This document shows, in pieces, positions 1-12,054 of a stretch of 64,000 nucleotides of DNA (its first letter is position 1; each line of letters opens with the position of its first letter). The position numbers and the translations under genes are program-made. The notes under the pieces are model-generated. The model made no database searches. It worked only from the letters and a program-made list of their open reading frames with translations, and had not been told where the DNA came from. Source of the stretch: Paragonimus skrjabini miyazakii (lineage: Eukaryota; Platyhelminthes; Trematoda; Plagiorchiida; Troglotrematidae); the NCBI GenBank assembly GCA_014338405.1, contig JTDE01001098.1, forward strand, positions 24,225 through 88,224, read 5' to 3'.

Positions 1-98
1 AAGATCAAGAAGCGTCCACTGCAACATCGTTGCACGTCAATGAATGGATAACGGGTTCTGGTACACTTGTTATGCTGCATTTTAATCAAGGCACCACA

Positions 99-340
99 TT
101 TGAAACTTGCGTGTTGGGAGAAGTATGCTTTGGGCTGCGTATTCGCAAAACTCAAACAATTCTTCTTTACTACCAACCACTTTTCAAGGGTTAATGCAAC
201 GAGTACTCCAGGATTCCGTGCTAAGTGAATGTCTGATTGACTTTGATGAGAGTACTGTACACGTAACAACGACAGAAGAATATCATGTCAGAGTACAGAA
301 CGTACTTGAACGCCTCAGAAATTCTGGTAGAAAAAAAGCT
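99..340 (+). mobile_element. Ty3/Gypsy retrotransposon remnant (reverse transcriptase, motif B to D region)
   Basis: A degraded piece of a Ty3/Gypsy pol gene. From 173 the frame reads PTTFQGLMQRVLQ, the usual Gypsy block just before the active site. It is followed by LIDFDE where an intact element has a Y-x-D-D motif, and then EEYHVRVQNVLERLRNSG, the EEH-type block after the catalytic aspartates. Just upstream, in another frame from 99, FETCV and FGLR match the block that normally precedes it, so a frameshift lies between the two. The active-site motif is altered and no other pol domain is visible, so this is a dead fragment. Only family similarity from memory supports it; no LTRs are seen. 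Confidence 0.6.
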
Positions 341-875
341 ATGAAATATCCGGTCTTAAAACAGGAACGTCAATCTAATCGATCTAATTACACCCTCTAT
401 GGCACAGACAGATAATACAACAATCAAACAAATTAGTAGCTAGCCAACACCACACTCACTGAGTGAAATAAACGATATTATAGGGTTGACTTCCTAGTAT
501 CAAAATTCGTCCCACGTCTCGCCGAGACTGAAGGTCCACAGAGGAAAGTCCGACAGAGGAGGATGGGAAATTTGTTTGGTCCGTTGAATGCCTTGCAGCA
601 CCTAACACCTTGAAGCATAGGCTTGGCCCGCCTGCCGTTCTCGCATACCCGGATACTTCGCCATCAATGTACTGGATAGTACTGCAATTGGCATAGCTAT
701 CGGCGCCGTATATTCTCCAAAAGTTGTTAGCAAAATGATTAGGATTGTTTATACAATCTGTCGGCTTGACAAGTGCAAAAATTGCTGCTACACTACCCGC
801 CGCGAAATGTTAGCCTTGTTGTATTATCTGAAACAATTCTGCTCTTACTTATTCGGATGACTTTCCAATGTTCAG

Positions 876-977
876 ATCGATCACCAGAGGCTGCGGTGGC
901 TCCTCAACTTCCGGGACCCGGAGGGCCAAATAGCCTGGTGCCTGGAACACCTATGAGGATGACTGACATATACTACG
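876..977 (+). CDS. Possible internal exon of an unrecognised gene (Pro/Gly-rich)
   Basis: A 102-base open segment, more GC-rich than its surroundings, lies between a plausible acceptor (pyrimidine-rich, ending TTCAG at 875) and a plausible donor (G/GTAAAA at 978). It would encode about 33 residues rich in Pro, Gly and Ala, including LPGPGGPNSLVPGTP. I do not recognise the family. The intron phases would be 1 at the 5' side and 1 at the 3' side. No neighbouring exon was found, so this stays a hypothesis based on composition and splice borders. Confidence 0.3.
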
Positions 978-3900
978 GTAAAACGACAGCAGATTATAAA
1001 ATACATAAGCACTGATTAATCGTAAACGGCGAGTGATTACTACGGGCTTGATGTGGACAAACTAACCAATACATTCCAGTTTTACTTTCGTTCGCAATTG
1101 TGTTGGCACGAATGTAATTTTTTGCAAGCTCATGTTCATCACGTATTGTTTTCTAGATCTCCGGTCATACGATACACTGATGTTGTTCATCAGTGTTGAT
1201 GATTGCGATGAGTAGGAGTAAATGACAACCAATTCGTTTTATTGGAATCATACGAGAATATCACTGGGTTACGTCAACACAATTCATATTTCTACAGAGA
1301 ATAAGTCAGGCATCGGCCACCGATTTGAAAAAACACTGTTCTTCATTCAATGTTTTACTTTCAACAAATCTGTTACAGACGAAGTGTTCAGCATCTCAGC
1401 ACTTCACCGTGTGAAGCCTCTGTTCGATCTTCCACGAAGACGTCGAACAACGCGTAGCAATAAACCAACGGTCCTAAATGGTCCAAACAAGGTTGGTTCA
1501 TTGAACAAATGATCAAAGTTAATAGGTAGACAACTTCAACAGTTTCGGTCGACGGATCGTGTTCGGAAAATAATTACATTTTGATGCCAAATAGGCTAAC
1601 ACAGTTCTTTCGAGCAGTCAACAGGTTCAAAAACAACAGGGATGAGCTGAGCTCCAAAAAGGGTGATGCACGCACCACTCAAGCAAAGTACAACAAGCGG
1701 TAACTACCTATTCTCACAAATGTCAATTGACGCGATAAAACAAAAACATTGAGGTCAAGGTCCAATTACCGGTCAGAAACAGGGGCTGTAAGATAGACAG
1801 GGATGAACGTTTTGGGGGAATACGGTTGGGTCGAATTTTCACATGAATGAACTTCGAAATTCGACACAACCTCTTTGAAGAGCATATGTGTTTGGAGGTC
1901 TTTGCAAAACCTACATCAGTGCATAAGATGCTGTTCTATCTTTTGCAAGTTCTACTTCCAACGACCGTGACCAACAAACTCCGGATATTCGTCGGCAGTT
2001 AGTTGACATGACTTCACACATCACTCCGTTATTTAGCTGAGGGTGTTGTTGCGACTTAAAAGCACGTATATCCTGTCAGCAGTGTCGAATTTCCAAATGT
2101 CTGTTTCATACTGTACACAACTTAAACCAGCTTTTCCAGCCGTTATCTCGGCAGGTTGAAAATGGCAACAAATACGAAATTTCCACTCACGAAAAGTGTT
2201 TTTCCACTACATCCACTTTAACATAAAGTAGTGGCTGCAAACTTCCATATAGATTGCCATATTAAATTACATCAACTCCGTCGATCACCAATTTTGTGGT
2301 CTGACCTGAGTCCTTGGCGCGTGATACGAAAGCCGTTGTCACGTGTGGATGGTTAGTGACCTCATCCGTACAACTCACATCTGGTCGACTGATGTGGTTA
2401 CAAAACCACTTAGACAAATATTCCCTCATCCCAATTTGTAAAAGATTATTCGTACCGGTGGACCAGCATCTATACAAATACATTTTTACGTGGTGCAAGA
2501 TGAGTAGATGTACTCAATCATTGATGGCACGGGTTAAGAGCCCACTGATGTCAACATTTGTAACCGTTTCCGTTATGTGGAAAACTCGCTGGATAACATA
2601 AACCAATAATCCTCCCTAAAGTATGTAACCGATGCCACCCGTGAAAAGTTGAACAATGAATGTCATATTCTGTTCAGTCGAGTGGATGGGATGGCAACCG
2701 GTCTGCGGCTAACCATATCGTCTTAAAAATTCATGTAACGCCCTTCTTTTCAAAGTGTCATCAACATATCGTAAATTTTTGTCGATTGTGGCAGTTGTAC
2801 GAGTTTGCTTGACTTAATTATGAAAATTACTTGTTAAAATACGTTTGTCTTCAACTGAAATAAATCTATAATATCGTTATTATCGTTTGTTCAAGTCGAT
2901 CATTACACTCAGAACCGGTAAACGATAAGGCTTTTCTGGGTTCATTGGAAATCGTAGGTTCTTCTGGCTACCTTTTATAGCAACGCAACAATTCAGTCCA
3001 AATAACTGAAAATTTCCGTAAATATCATGTAAAACAATTCTGTTTTCAGCAAACAGAACGGTTTCCGATAAACGCTTATCTCAGGCTAGTACATTTATAT
3101 ATCAAATCAAGTAACGGCAATAGTACAAGGGTAAGACGATTGGGTGAAACACAACAACGAATTAGTTGTGGTTATGCTCACGAGGGGGTAGGATTTAGGA
3201 AAGCAGTGTTGATTGTGGTGAGTTGTGGGGACGAGATCAAATTTTCGCCTGAGTTGACTACAGGGGTTTGGCCAAGGTAATCCCAGAGTGTGAACGAACT
3301 GTTTTTGAACACACAAATCCGGCTGACGTAGTCGGACTGCGACCGCCTCGGCTATAGACAGGAGGTGTCTTCAGAAATTAAGATATGCTATGAAGTGAAA
3401 CAACCTACTTAAACATGTAATGAATTTTTCAGTATGTTACTATAAACCCAGGCTTGAAACATACATTTTTACCTCCATTCTTGGTATCTCGTCGGAGAGG
3501 TCAACCTAATGAGCTTACTCGTAAACGACCTACGATGCTACAGTGAACAAGTCCGCATAATCGATTGACAACGTGATCCCTATATTACGGCCTAATCTCG
3601 TTTTATTGTTATTTTTTTTCGAACGAGCACTCATATATGGCTTTTTTTCATTACTCATTCTGTGGTAGAGTAACACAATCAAACAGAGAATCTGGTTAGA
3701 ATAAACAGCGTGGGACAACAAAGTTTACAAAATCCCAATAATTCCAACGATTCCGATAACTGTTTTCATTCTGGGCCTCATGGAAACCAACACAAACTGC
3801 TAATCCCAGTCAACTTTGAGCACGTCGCTCCATCAGCAGCGATAATTAAATAACATTATCGATGCATACTGTAATGAACACTGAGGTTAAATGGATGAGC

Positions 3901-5248
3901 GACTATTGAAACAGACACAGCCGTCATTCAATCTGTACGGTCATGTCATGTGAAAATGTCTGCGTGGAAAACGGAAAGGACAATGTTGTAGGATTCTAAA
4001 CTCCAGTCCGGACGAGAAATGTTTAATTCGTACTGAGGCTTAGAATAGTATTTGCCTAAGAATGTTGCGTGAGTTAGAGAAACCGACTACTTAAAACACA
4101 AGGCTTTCCACAAGGTAAATTGATATTTGCTGAATCGCGTAGTTAAATGTGAGCGAATTTAGCAATAATTTCTCCCAATGAACTAGCCAAAGAAATAAGC
4201 AAACTATGTCATTGTTCCGAAACGTGTCACAAGTTGTTTTTAGAGTACTACATGCACTGTAAACATCTGGCTTTGAAGCTCTCTTTTTTGTTCTGCCAAG
4301 CTACGCACTTGGAGCAATTTTGCCACAAAAATCACATTTTGAACAATGTTTGATATTGCTGCAAATAAACTCGAAATTGTGTACTTTTTAGTGCTGTTTT
4401 GACTGTGCATGGGTTTTGGTCACGGTAGTATCCTGACACAAATTCTGGAAGAGGCACAACCATTCCGAAAGTCAATTACCACTTACTATGCAGGTATCCA
4501 CAGATGAGCAATAGTATGGTTTAACCATGAGTTAGTCCAAGTCCTTCACCATCATACGTTCCCGGAGACAATTTTTCTCACCCGTCCAGTATACCCTTAA
4601 GTCAACATAGCATCTGCCTCGAAATCCAAAACCGGCTTTCAAACACCGAATAAACTGCAAACAAGTTTCATCCCACATTCTATCACATTGCTTCTTGCAC
4701 AATCATGAAGCAACCAGACAAAAAACCCAAAACAATTGAATTCAGTTATTTTATAATGTGGTCATTCAGTTCGAAGACTGTGCCTTGATAATCGAAGCGT
4801 GACTCTTCAAACAATATTTCATAGGTTACTTGACTACAATAACTCGCACTTGCCAGAAACCAATGATGGCGGCGAAGGAGTAAGTCCTATACATCCAAAA
4901 AAAATACAGCGCTCATGGAAATCTAAAGTTATTTATTATTACTTATTGTAGAATAGCTTTGACTGCATAACCAGTTTCAACGTTATTGATAAAAATACTT
5001 TTAACAGTAATGTTGGAAAGAAGGTCAACCGTTTGTACCCAGCGGTAATTTTTAAAAATCTCACTTAATAAGCAAACACAACATATGAATGAGAAAAATG
5101 AGAACAAATCAGAGCAGAACATAAATAGTTGGAGGATCAGTTGGGAAAACGTCGTCAGTATTTAGACGATAGTAAAATAACGTTAGGGATTGAAAATGTG
5201 ACATTGCTGCACGCACATGACAACGGTTTTCATAGCATCCAATACAAA
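978..5248. other. No supported gene
   Basis: About 4.3 kb with only chance-length ORFs on both strands (the longest 96 codons), none with recognisable motifs. No tandem repeat, tRNA or mobile-element protein is visible. Confidence 0.5.
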
Positions 5249-6363
5249 CTAATTGACTCGGGCAAATCGCACCCAGTTTCCCGACACTGATTCCATCGAT
5301 TTCGGTAGACGTGAGTCCACGTACAGTGAGAGGTAACACTGCTCGTCGAGCCCGTTGTAGTAGAACGAGTAACATTCGTCTAACATTCGGCATCTGTAAT
5401 AATTACACACAAAAATATGTGGTTAGTTATAAAGAAAATCATATTTATTTTGAATAACTCAGCTCAGGCCATCAATCGACATATACAACATCGGATGATA
5501 GTATTTTCTGTGAATCAAGGCGGCTCACCCATAGCAGTGGGGTAGCCTGCCCCATAAATATGACTAACATTTGGTAGTTATTTTGCCTGTAATCAATAAA
5601 TAAAGCTTTGCCGTTGTAATGCAACCATTCGGCTATCAAACTGTCTAAAAAGGTACATATATAATAAATACTGTAGACCCAAATTGTGTGATACTCGGTG
5701 TACAGCTAGTCGGAATAAGAAACTCGAAAAGCATGAAACCTTACTTCAGGCCACAAAGTATGAGTGATGCGGCGGGAATTTGACGGAAGCATCCAGTTGA
5801 AATACTCATCTCCAAAAAAAATTGAACTGCTTTAAGGGTGCATTTGCTCGGAGCAGTGAATAGCTCACTGATTCAAGTGGTGTTTTGACACCCAACTCAC
5901 ACACTACTGATCGACTCATGTAGTCCTGTGGATTATCATGAGCATAACCGGACATTATTGAGATCACCTGTTCCCCAAAAGTGTTCGGCTCTGTGATAAG
6001 CCAACGCAACTCATTTTCCATAACTAGCCGAAAAGTGTATCCCGAATCATGCACCTGCCAACCATTTCGAGACAAATTTCGGTTGAATAACAGACTGTGA
6101 ATTCTTGTATGATAATTCATACCGCTGACCATGTACCTGGAAATTTTGCTCACGCTGCTTCCAATAAGAATTAGACGTAGTCCACGTCTGAGCCCTTCTC
6201 TTTGGCAAATCCTATGACTGTCACAATATCTGACAACTCCTGCAACGTCTAACGTACATACTCCGTTCCCACTATCGACGAGATCCAACGGACAATTCTG
6301 GCCTCCGGTTAAGGAAGCAAGTAGCACTGGAATGAATAAAGATAACATACTGCGTTCATACAT
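5249..6363 (-). CDS. Secreted C-type-lectin-like / PAN-like protein, copy 1 (frameshifted in exon 1)
   Basis: Two-exon gene on the minus strand: exon 1 is 6363..5745, the intron 5744..5394 (GTAAGG..CAG, 351 bp) and exon 2 5393..5249. A signal peptide (MYERSMLSLF.. to about residue 22) precedes a divergent C-type-lectin-like domain opening CPLDLVD. It includes YCDSHRIC, an EPN triplet in TEPNTFGEQV, and the closing VVCEL. A short PAN/apple-like tail with C-x3-LDEC and EQCYLS follows. EPN is the sugar and calcium signature of mannose-type lectins, but the WND motif is absent. The reading frame breaks in a run of eight T (plus-strand A run near 5814..5821) and meets a stop at 5808..5806. One extra base would restore the match to the paralogue and the phase-2 junction. 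Either a real pseudogene or a homopolymer assembly error. The ATG at 6348 is an alternative start. Confidence 0.8.
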
Positions 6364-8410
6364 CACCTTTCACAGTTGGTGCAATAAATACCAGTATGCA
6401 CATCGCTCGTGACGCAAATGATTTGTCGATTAATTATGATGTCCCGATTGGCTTCATCCAGCAACATATGATTGGTTGCAATTTGGTTTTTGTTGATTAG
6501 ATGGTTAGTTTCATTGTTGCCCTATGACCATCAGTTTAAAGTGATATTCATCTATCATACTGTGGAAAATATGCAGTTCGTTCAGTTTAGATTGAAGCAG
6601 TTGGCTTAATATTCCCTGTCATTGACGTCGATTAGTCGCTCACTGCATTTTGGACTGTTACCTGTGATTTTAAGAGAGGTTCGCGTTAAACAGTGAAGCG
6701 TTTACGATTAGGTGATGTGTATATGAAGCTGTCCCATTGCAGATTATCCGTGTGGTGTAAACAGCATTCGTTATGCTAAAGAATTCAACAACCTTCCACA
6801 TCTGATCTTAGTGCACCCGAATAAGATAAGCTGTCAAAACCTAATAGCAACGCCACCATGTAAGTCGGCTGTGTCATTATTAATGAAATTGCAACAAAAC
6901 ATTTATGATACTAGTAGACAGAATAAGTTGGAAGATGTTGGATGAAGGTTACTTAAACTCAGAATGTCAACATGAGCTGCCACATTTCTTGGTCAGGAAT
7001 CTGAAAAAATATTGAACAAGAATTAGTCTGTGTTTACAACTTTTCGATTGGACTGGTTAATCAAATTCCATTGACCTATTGAAAAGCCATCACATGAAAA
7101 ATTGTTTTGATAGACTTTAGACTCACAGCTAACGATCTTGAAGGAGTAATTTCTGATACCGGTTGAAGCGAACCTTCTAGAATGAAAAACCGTCATTCTT
7201 CAATTCATTTAGTTCACTTCACTGCTTACGTACCATTCGGGAAGGCATCCACATATTTTGTCGGGCCATTAATCTACCTAAGATTATTGATAGAAACTAC
7301 GAATGGATATCAAATAAAGGCCTTTGCTGAACAATATGCTGACGGGTTTGTCGAACACAAGCAACACATTAGAATTAACAATGCAGGGAATTGTATGGAC
7401 AAACTTTTTCAATAACCTTGAGTCTTGACTGTAAATCATTCCGGAGCGAATAATGTGCACCTGACTAGTAGCTTGCTGATTTCACCTTGGCTGATCTAGC
7501 TTTCTGGGCATCCGGTTAGGTTACTTGCTTTACGTTTTAAAACTGCTTATGGGCTGCACGTTTTCATCCTACCTGTCTGAGCTTTCAGATACGCTACCTC
7601 AGTTGTTCCTGAGGTGAGGCCAATTGGGCAATGTTCCTTAAGGCTGTCTGATGGGGACGTAAGCTGCAATTCAACTCCTGGCGTTGGCAAGAATAAACAG
7701 GGTTTCTAATCGAAAGGAAACGATGGCAATCGTGCAAACAAGTGATGATGAATGATGCAAAGACTGATGTGTAATATATATCGAGAAACTCTTCCACTGC
7801 CTACAAGTACGTCCTAATGTATCGACAGCGTGTTTTCCTTTATGAAACGCAATGGATAAAAAGAACTTCATAGGGATTTCTCATTACTTTCTTTAAACAC
7901 AGAAAGCTCCGTATGTCGTAATGGCGTGTCTAAGATTTGCCGTGGACATAAGCATACAGTGGCGAATTAGTGAAAACCGTGTTCCTTGCAAAGCCGAGAA
8001 AGATTCTAATCTACATCCCGCTTTCATAGTCACATTCTATTCAATATCGATTGCCGTGTCAGTGAATCTGTGCGCATGGCACGATTACCAAATGTAATGT
8101 TCCCCTATTGTATATCATCGAGTCAAATCGTTTGTTCCTCAAGATCCATAAACCATGATGTGATGATAATTATCATGAACGGTTCTTTGAAGAAAAAAAG
8201 TCACATTTCGTATGGCGAAACGCGCGAAAATTTAACATCTCACGTCTCAGCTGACAGGACACACCCGTTTAGTTAGCATCATTCTAAATTTGTTTCTGAA
8301 CTCTCAACCGAATTCAAGTGCAAATTCAGTTACACTCCTCAGATCAAATGCAACTTGAGTTATCTCTCAGTTACTGGAAATTCTACAGAAACCCAGTCAT
8401 CATATAGTTA
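6364..8410. other. Upstream region of copy 1, otherwise no supported gene
   Basis: The first 130 bases upstream of the minus-strand gene share short blocks with the region upstream of its paralogue at 14600..14747 (for example CAACCAATCAT and AGTGTGAA-type blocks near the start codon). This suggests that the promoter was duplicated with the gene. The rest shows only chance ORFs. Confidence 0.4.
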
Positions 8411-8775
8411 AGTGATGAGTACTGACGAGCAGTACGGGATTTTGGTTTTTATATGGATTAAACATCACCCACAATTGATCGCAGCTGTCACACTCTCATA
8501 GACTTTCCAGTCGGCCCCGTTCAAACTGCACAAGCACTAGACTCGCTCTCATTAGAGTTCGTCAGTAAGGCATATCATCGCCACTGCCGGGACTAGAACC
8601 ACGGCCACGCTGTTCATGAGGCACCGTGTTTACCACTGCGCAACTGCCCTCACATTAGACACGACCAAATCATTGTATGTGAACGCTCAACCACTTTCGC
8701 TTGTGAGTAATGATCAGGCTGCCTAATCGTCTTGATAGGAGACGCAGTAAATATTCCATTAATTCCAATCGATAA
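8411..8775 (-). repeat. tRNA-related dispersed repeat (SINE-like), nearly full copy A
   Basis: Read on the minus strand, this copy has a roughly 130-base 5' module (about 8640..8775), a tRNA-like core with A-box and B-box-like segments (about 8570..8640), and a body containing GACTGGAAAGTCTATGAGAG and GATCAATTGTGGGTGATG. The degenerate 3' tail ends near an ACTCATCA motif. It matches the copies at 50506..50879 and 23924..24287 over essentially the full length, with scattered substitutions. Confidence 0.75.
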
Positions 8776-8847
8776 CTTTGCGATTAGAACTTCCTAGACA
8801 GGTAGAAATCTCCGGTTTCATTAAACCTGCTAGGCGATATTTTAGAT

Positions 8848-8996
8848 CACTGATGAGTAGTCGGGGATTTGATTAATTTCAAGTTGAACATCACCCAGAG
8901 TTGATTGCAGCTGTCACATTCCAATAGACCTTCCAGTCGAACCTTTTTGAGCAGCACAAGCACTAGACTCGAGTTTCGCCTTCATTAAAGCTCTTG
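8848..8996 (-). repeat. SINE-like repeat, 5'-truncated copy B
   Basis: Minus-strand 3' portion of the same family: the tail CGACTACTCATCAGTGAT lies at the left end, then the body through CTCGAGTCTAGTGCTTGTGC. It stops before the tRNA-like core, the usual 5' truncation of a reverse-transcribed element. It lies only about 70 bases from copy A, in the same orientation. Confidence 0.75.
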
Positions 8997-10388
8997 GGAA
9001 TTTTTTATTAACTGCTTGTGATGGAGCATTGTCGATAATTTTCTGTCCAACTGCCACGTTAGAGATGAATATCACTGCGTGTTTGGGAAGTCCCCATGGT
9101 TTATTGTCAGCGCTGATTCATTTAAACAACCTAGCACGCGGTGACAGGTGGGAATGTGTCGACCACGCTGGGGCCTAGGGTTTATTCCTATGCATCCGTT
9201 AGATTAAGTTGTGTTTGCACCCGCACATCCTCCAACCGGTCGAACTGTACTGTGAAAAAATTCGATGTATTCATAGAGAAATACTAAATGTTTCGTTCAA
9301 CACGTTCTAAGTGTAAGTGTTCACTAGTAAAAAGAAGTCATCCAAAAATCTAACTCATCTTGGGAGATGAAACATGGACCTCCAACAATCTCATATATTT
9401 ATTACAAGTAACACACTGATAAGAACCTCAGATAGCTTAGAGAACAGGTACAATCGACAGAAACTTGGGAGGAACTGTTAAATCACGGACTATATGCTTT
9501 CCAGTTGAACATCACCCACAAGTACATGTTTAAAGCACTGAGCCAACTTGATTCAATCCAGCGAACCGGGAAGAAAACAAATATTGGTAGATATTGTTAC
9601 TGCTACTTATCTCGTCAGCCACATACTAAGTTCAGCCAGAATATGCAACAAAAGTGCATGATAAACGACATTTGATTGAGGCGAGTTCAGATTGAAAGGA
9701 TGGCGTCAAACGATAACTTCGCGCACACAGTACTGGTTGCCGTTGTGTGATCAACACAGACCCAGTGATGGTAAGAAATTTTTGGGTTTGGGTTCTGTAG
9801 CTTAATTAGGTAGACGTTTTGACGATGGTGGTGACTCCTGGATATGCTTTGCAGTTGTCGAGGCCTGGTTTTATGATCGTTAGCTCGTTTGACTCTTCGC
9901 TCTCCTAGTGGACTGAATAAACCATTTAGGAAAGTGTTGAGCCATTCACTGATTCAGGTGCCGACGTAACTCTCACTGTAAATACAAGTGACCTGATTAT
10001 CGATGCACCATGTTTGCTACTGAATAGAGCATAGACTACTAACTAAATAATGTTAGCTGAGGTGGTCTGATAATCGGACAGTAATAAGACTCTAGAACAT
10101 GTTTAAAAGACGACCGAATTAATCGGACTTTTTAGGGTACATAAGGAAGTGTACATAATTTTAATTCTTTCCTAACTCAAATGTGGTTTAATGCACTATC
10201 CCAGTTAGCCAGTAAGGAACAACCAAAATTCCGGAGCAGTGCAGGGTCCTCAAATATTATCAGATAATCAGTCCAGATTGTTTGCTTCGAAATAAACATA
10301 AATGTATTGAGAAGAACGAGAATGACAAACAGATGCATCATTATTGTGCAATCTATCAATACACCCAACATTGAATTAATCATGGTAA

Positions 10389-10589
10389 ATGGTTCATTCA
10401 CTTCTGGAACATACCCCGAAATTCATCGAACCTTCCCTCAACACAGAATCGTTGGAATGGCTAGAAACAGAACCCAAAGCCCGAACTTTTACTATTGCCT
10501 CCAGTCTCTATTGCGATCTGCTAGAAAAAGGAGGGATCGGAGATCTCGTTACAACTGTCCTTGTGGTGTTTTCACAACGACTTGCCTAG
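10389..10589 (+). CDS. Possible exon, unrecognised helical protein
   Basis: An open frame whose second half reads like ordinary protein: TESLEWLETEPKARTFTIA, then LYCDLLEKGGIGDLVTTVL, a helical amphipathic pattern, ending SQRLA and a stop. No family was recognised. Splice borders are not clear and a longer ORF overlaps in another frame, so chance remains a serious alternative. Confidence 0.22.
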   Translation: MVHSLLEHTPKFIEPSLNTESLEWLETEPKARTFTIASSLYCDLLEKGGIGDLVTTVLVVFSQRLA

Positions 10590-11891
10590 CACTTTTCCAC
10601 ACCTGCAAACACTATACCTATCGGCCAAACAAACCTAAGAGCAAGTGGATCAGGCGAAAATACTACATTCCTAACCTATAGATGGTATGGGGCAGTGAGC
10701 CACCCGTAACAAAACTTCACTTTTCATAGGTATCCACAATGCTGCAGTTTCAAAAGCACGCACGTAAGATGTTAGGTCTGCTTCTAGCACTTTCTACGGC
10801 GCAACAACTTGACCTCATCCAGGAAATGTAAATTTGCTCGGAACACTGATAGAATCACTGGGATTCAGTACCCTGGGATGCTAAGGACATTAATATATAG
10901 GTAGTGACGTACGACTGTGATTTATTTGATTAGCTTCTACGACGAAACTATATAGCGCTGACTTGTCAATAACCGGCTAGTAAGTAATGCAGAGTAGCAA
11001 GCAACTATCAGTTCTTAGCATTCTTTGGTAGCGGGCTCCGATTTGGTGAAATCGTACAGTAGACGAGCTGCAAGCATCTTATTGTCTGCAACTTGTAGCT
11101 CTCTGAGTGTTGAAGCTAGAGCTACATAGTTGTGATCATTGCCGCACATACGGCATTCGGAACGCTACATAGCCCATAAACATCACAACTGACACCGTGA
11201 ACCAGTCAACTGACTGTGAGCATGCAATCTACAAGTGGACAGCACGAACCTGAGAGCCTATGAACGTACAATCGTAACGCACGTGCTCCAAACTTCCAAC
11301 TCTCTTCTCTTTGAATAGATCAAAATTGCCCTTTTCGATGACTGCACATTACCAGTCACACCAGTTGTTGATAATTGGACAATCACACGTCCGCGGTCTA
11401 CACCTATCGCACATATCCAACACAAGTTCGATAACCACCATTCCTTCCAACTGGTAAAGTTAAGTTCGGACTGTTACAAGTGCAACCATGGCGCTCATAA
11501 AATCCCTGTCGTGACAGTGTTTAACTATCCATTCTATATCTGTATAATGCAGCGGTGAAATAGCAGACTTTCTCGGAGAAAAAATGTGAGCCAGTTATTA
11601 GTAGTGGTGGTAACCCAGTCAGATTTCTAGTATGTTTTCTGTTAGTGGAGTTAAACTTTATCGACTTCAAACTGCCCGGAAACCGTTTCCTTGAACAAGT
11701 AATCTCAACTTATGGGTTGTTTGCACCAAGTCAAGCATACACTGTGGATTTATCTTCAATCAATCTCTTTGGCTGCCAGCAGTGAGTATGCAAACAAATC
11801 TAACGAAATCAAACAGTCATAACTTTGGATTTGCAAAAGTGAAGTTACTGGGTGCGCATTTCAAACGGGCAAAACGTCTCACACTTTGAGA

Positions 11892-12054
11892 TCGCCGTCT
11901 GCCGGTGAAATAGAAAGTGACGTTGGCCAGGTGTCCTTGGAAAGTCCAAGAAACTCTAGAACTTTGAGCCAATGGTTCACCTTGTATGCAACTGAACGCA
12001 AGGCCCCTTCTGATGTTAAAATAGTCAGATTCAGCTCAATAGGCACGTGTTCAC
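11892..12054 (-). CDS. Possible exon, unrecognised
   Basis: Minus-strand segment of about 54 codons, including VPIELNLTILTSEGALRS and HWLKVLEFLGLSKDTWPTSL. It ends at a possible donor (AAA/GTGTGA). The composition is protein-like and the stretch between the hydrophobic blocks has few rare residues. The acceptor is weak (CAAAG). No homologue is known to me and no partner exon was found. Confidence 0.25.
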
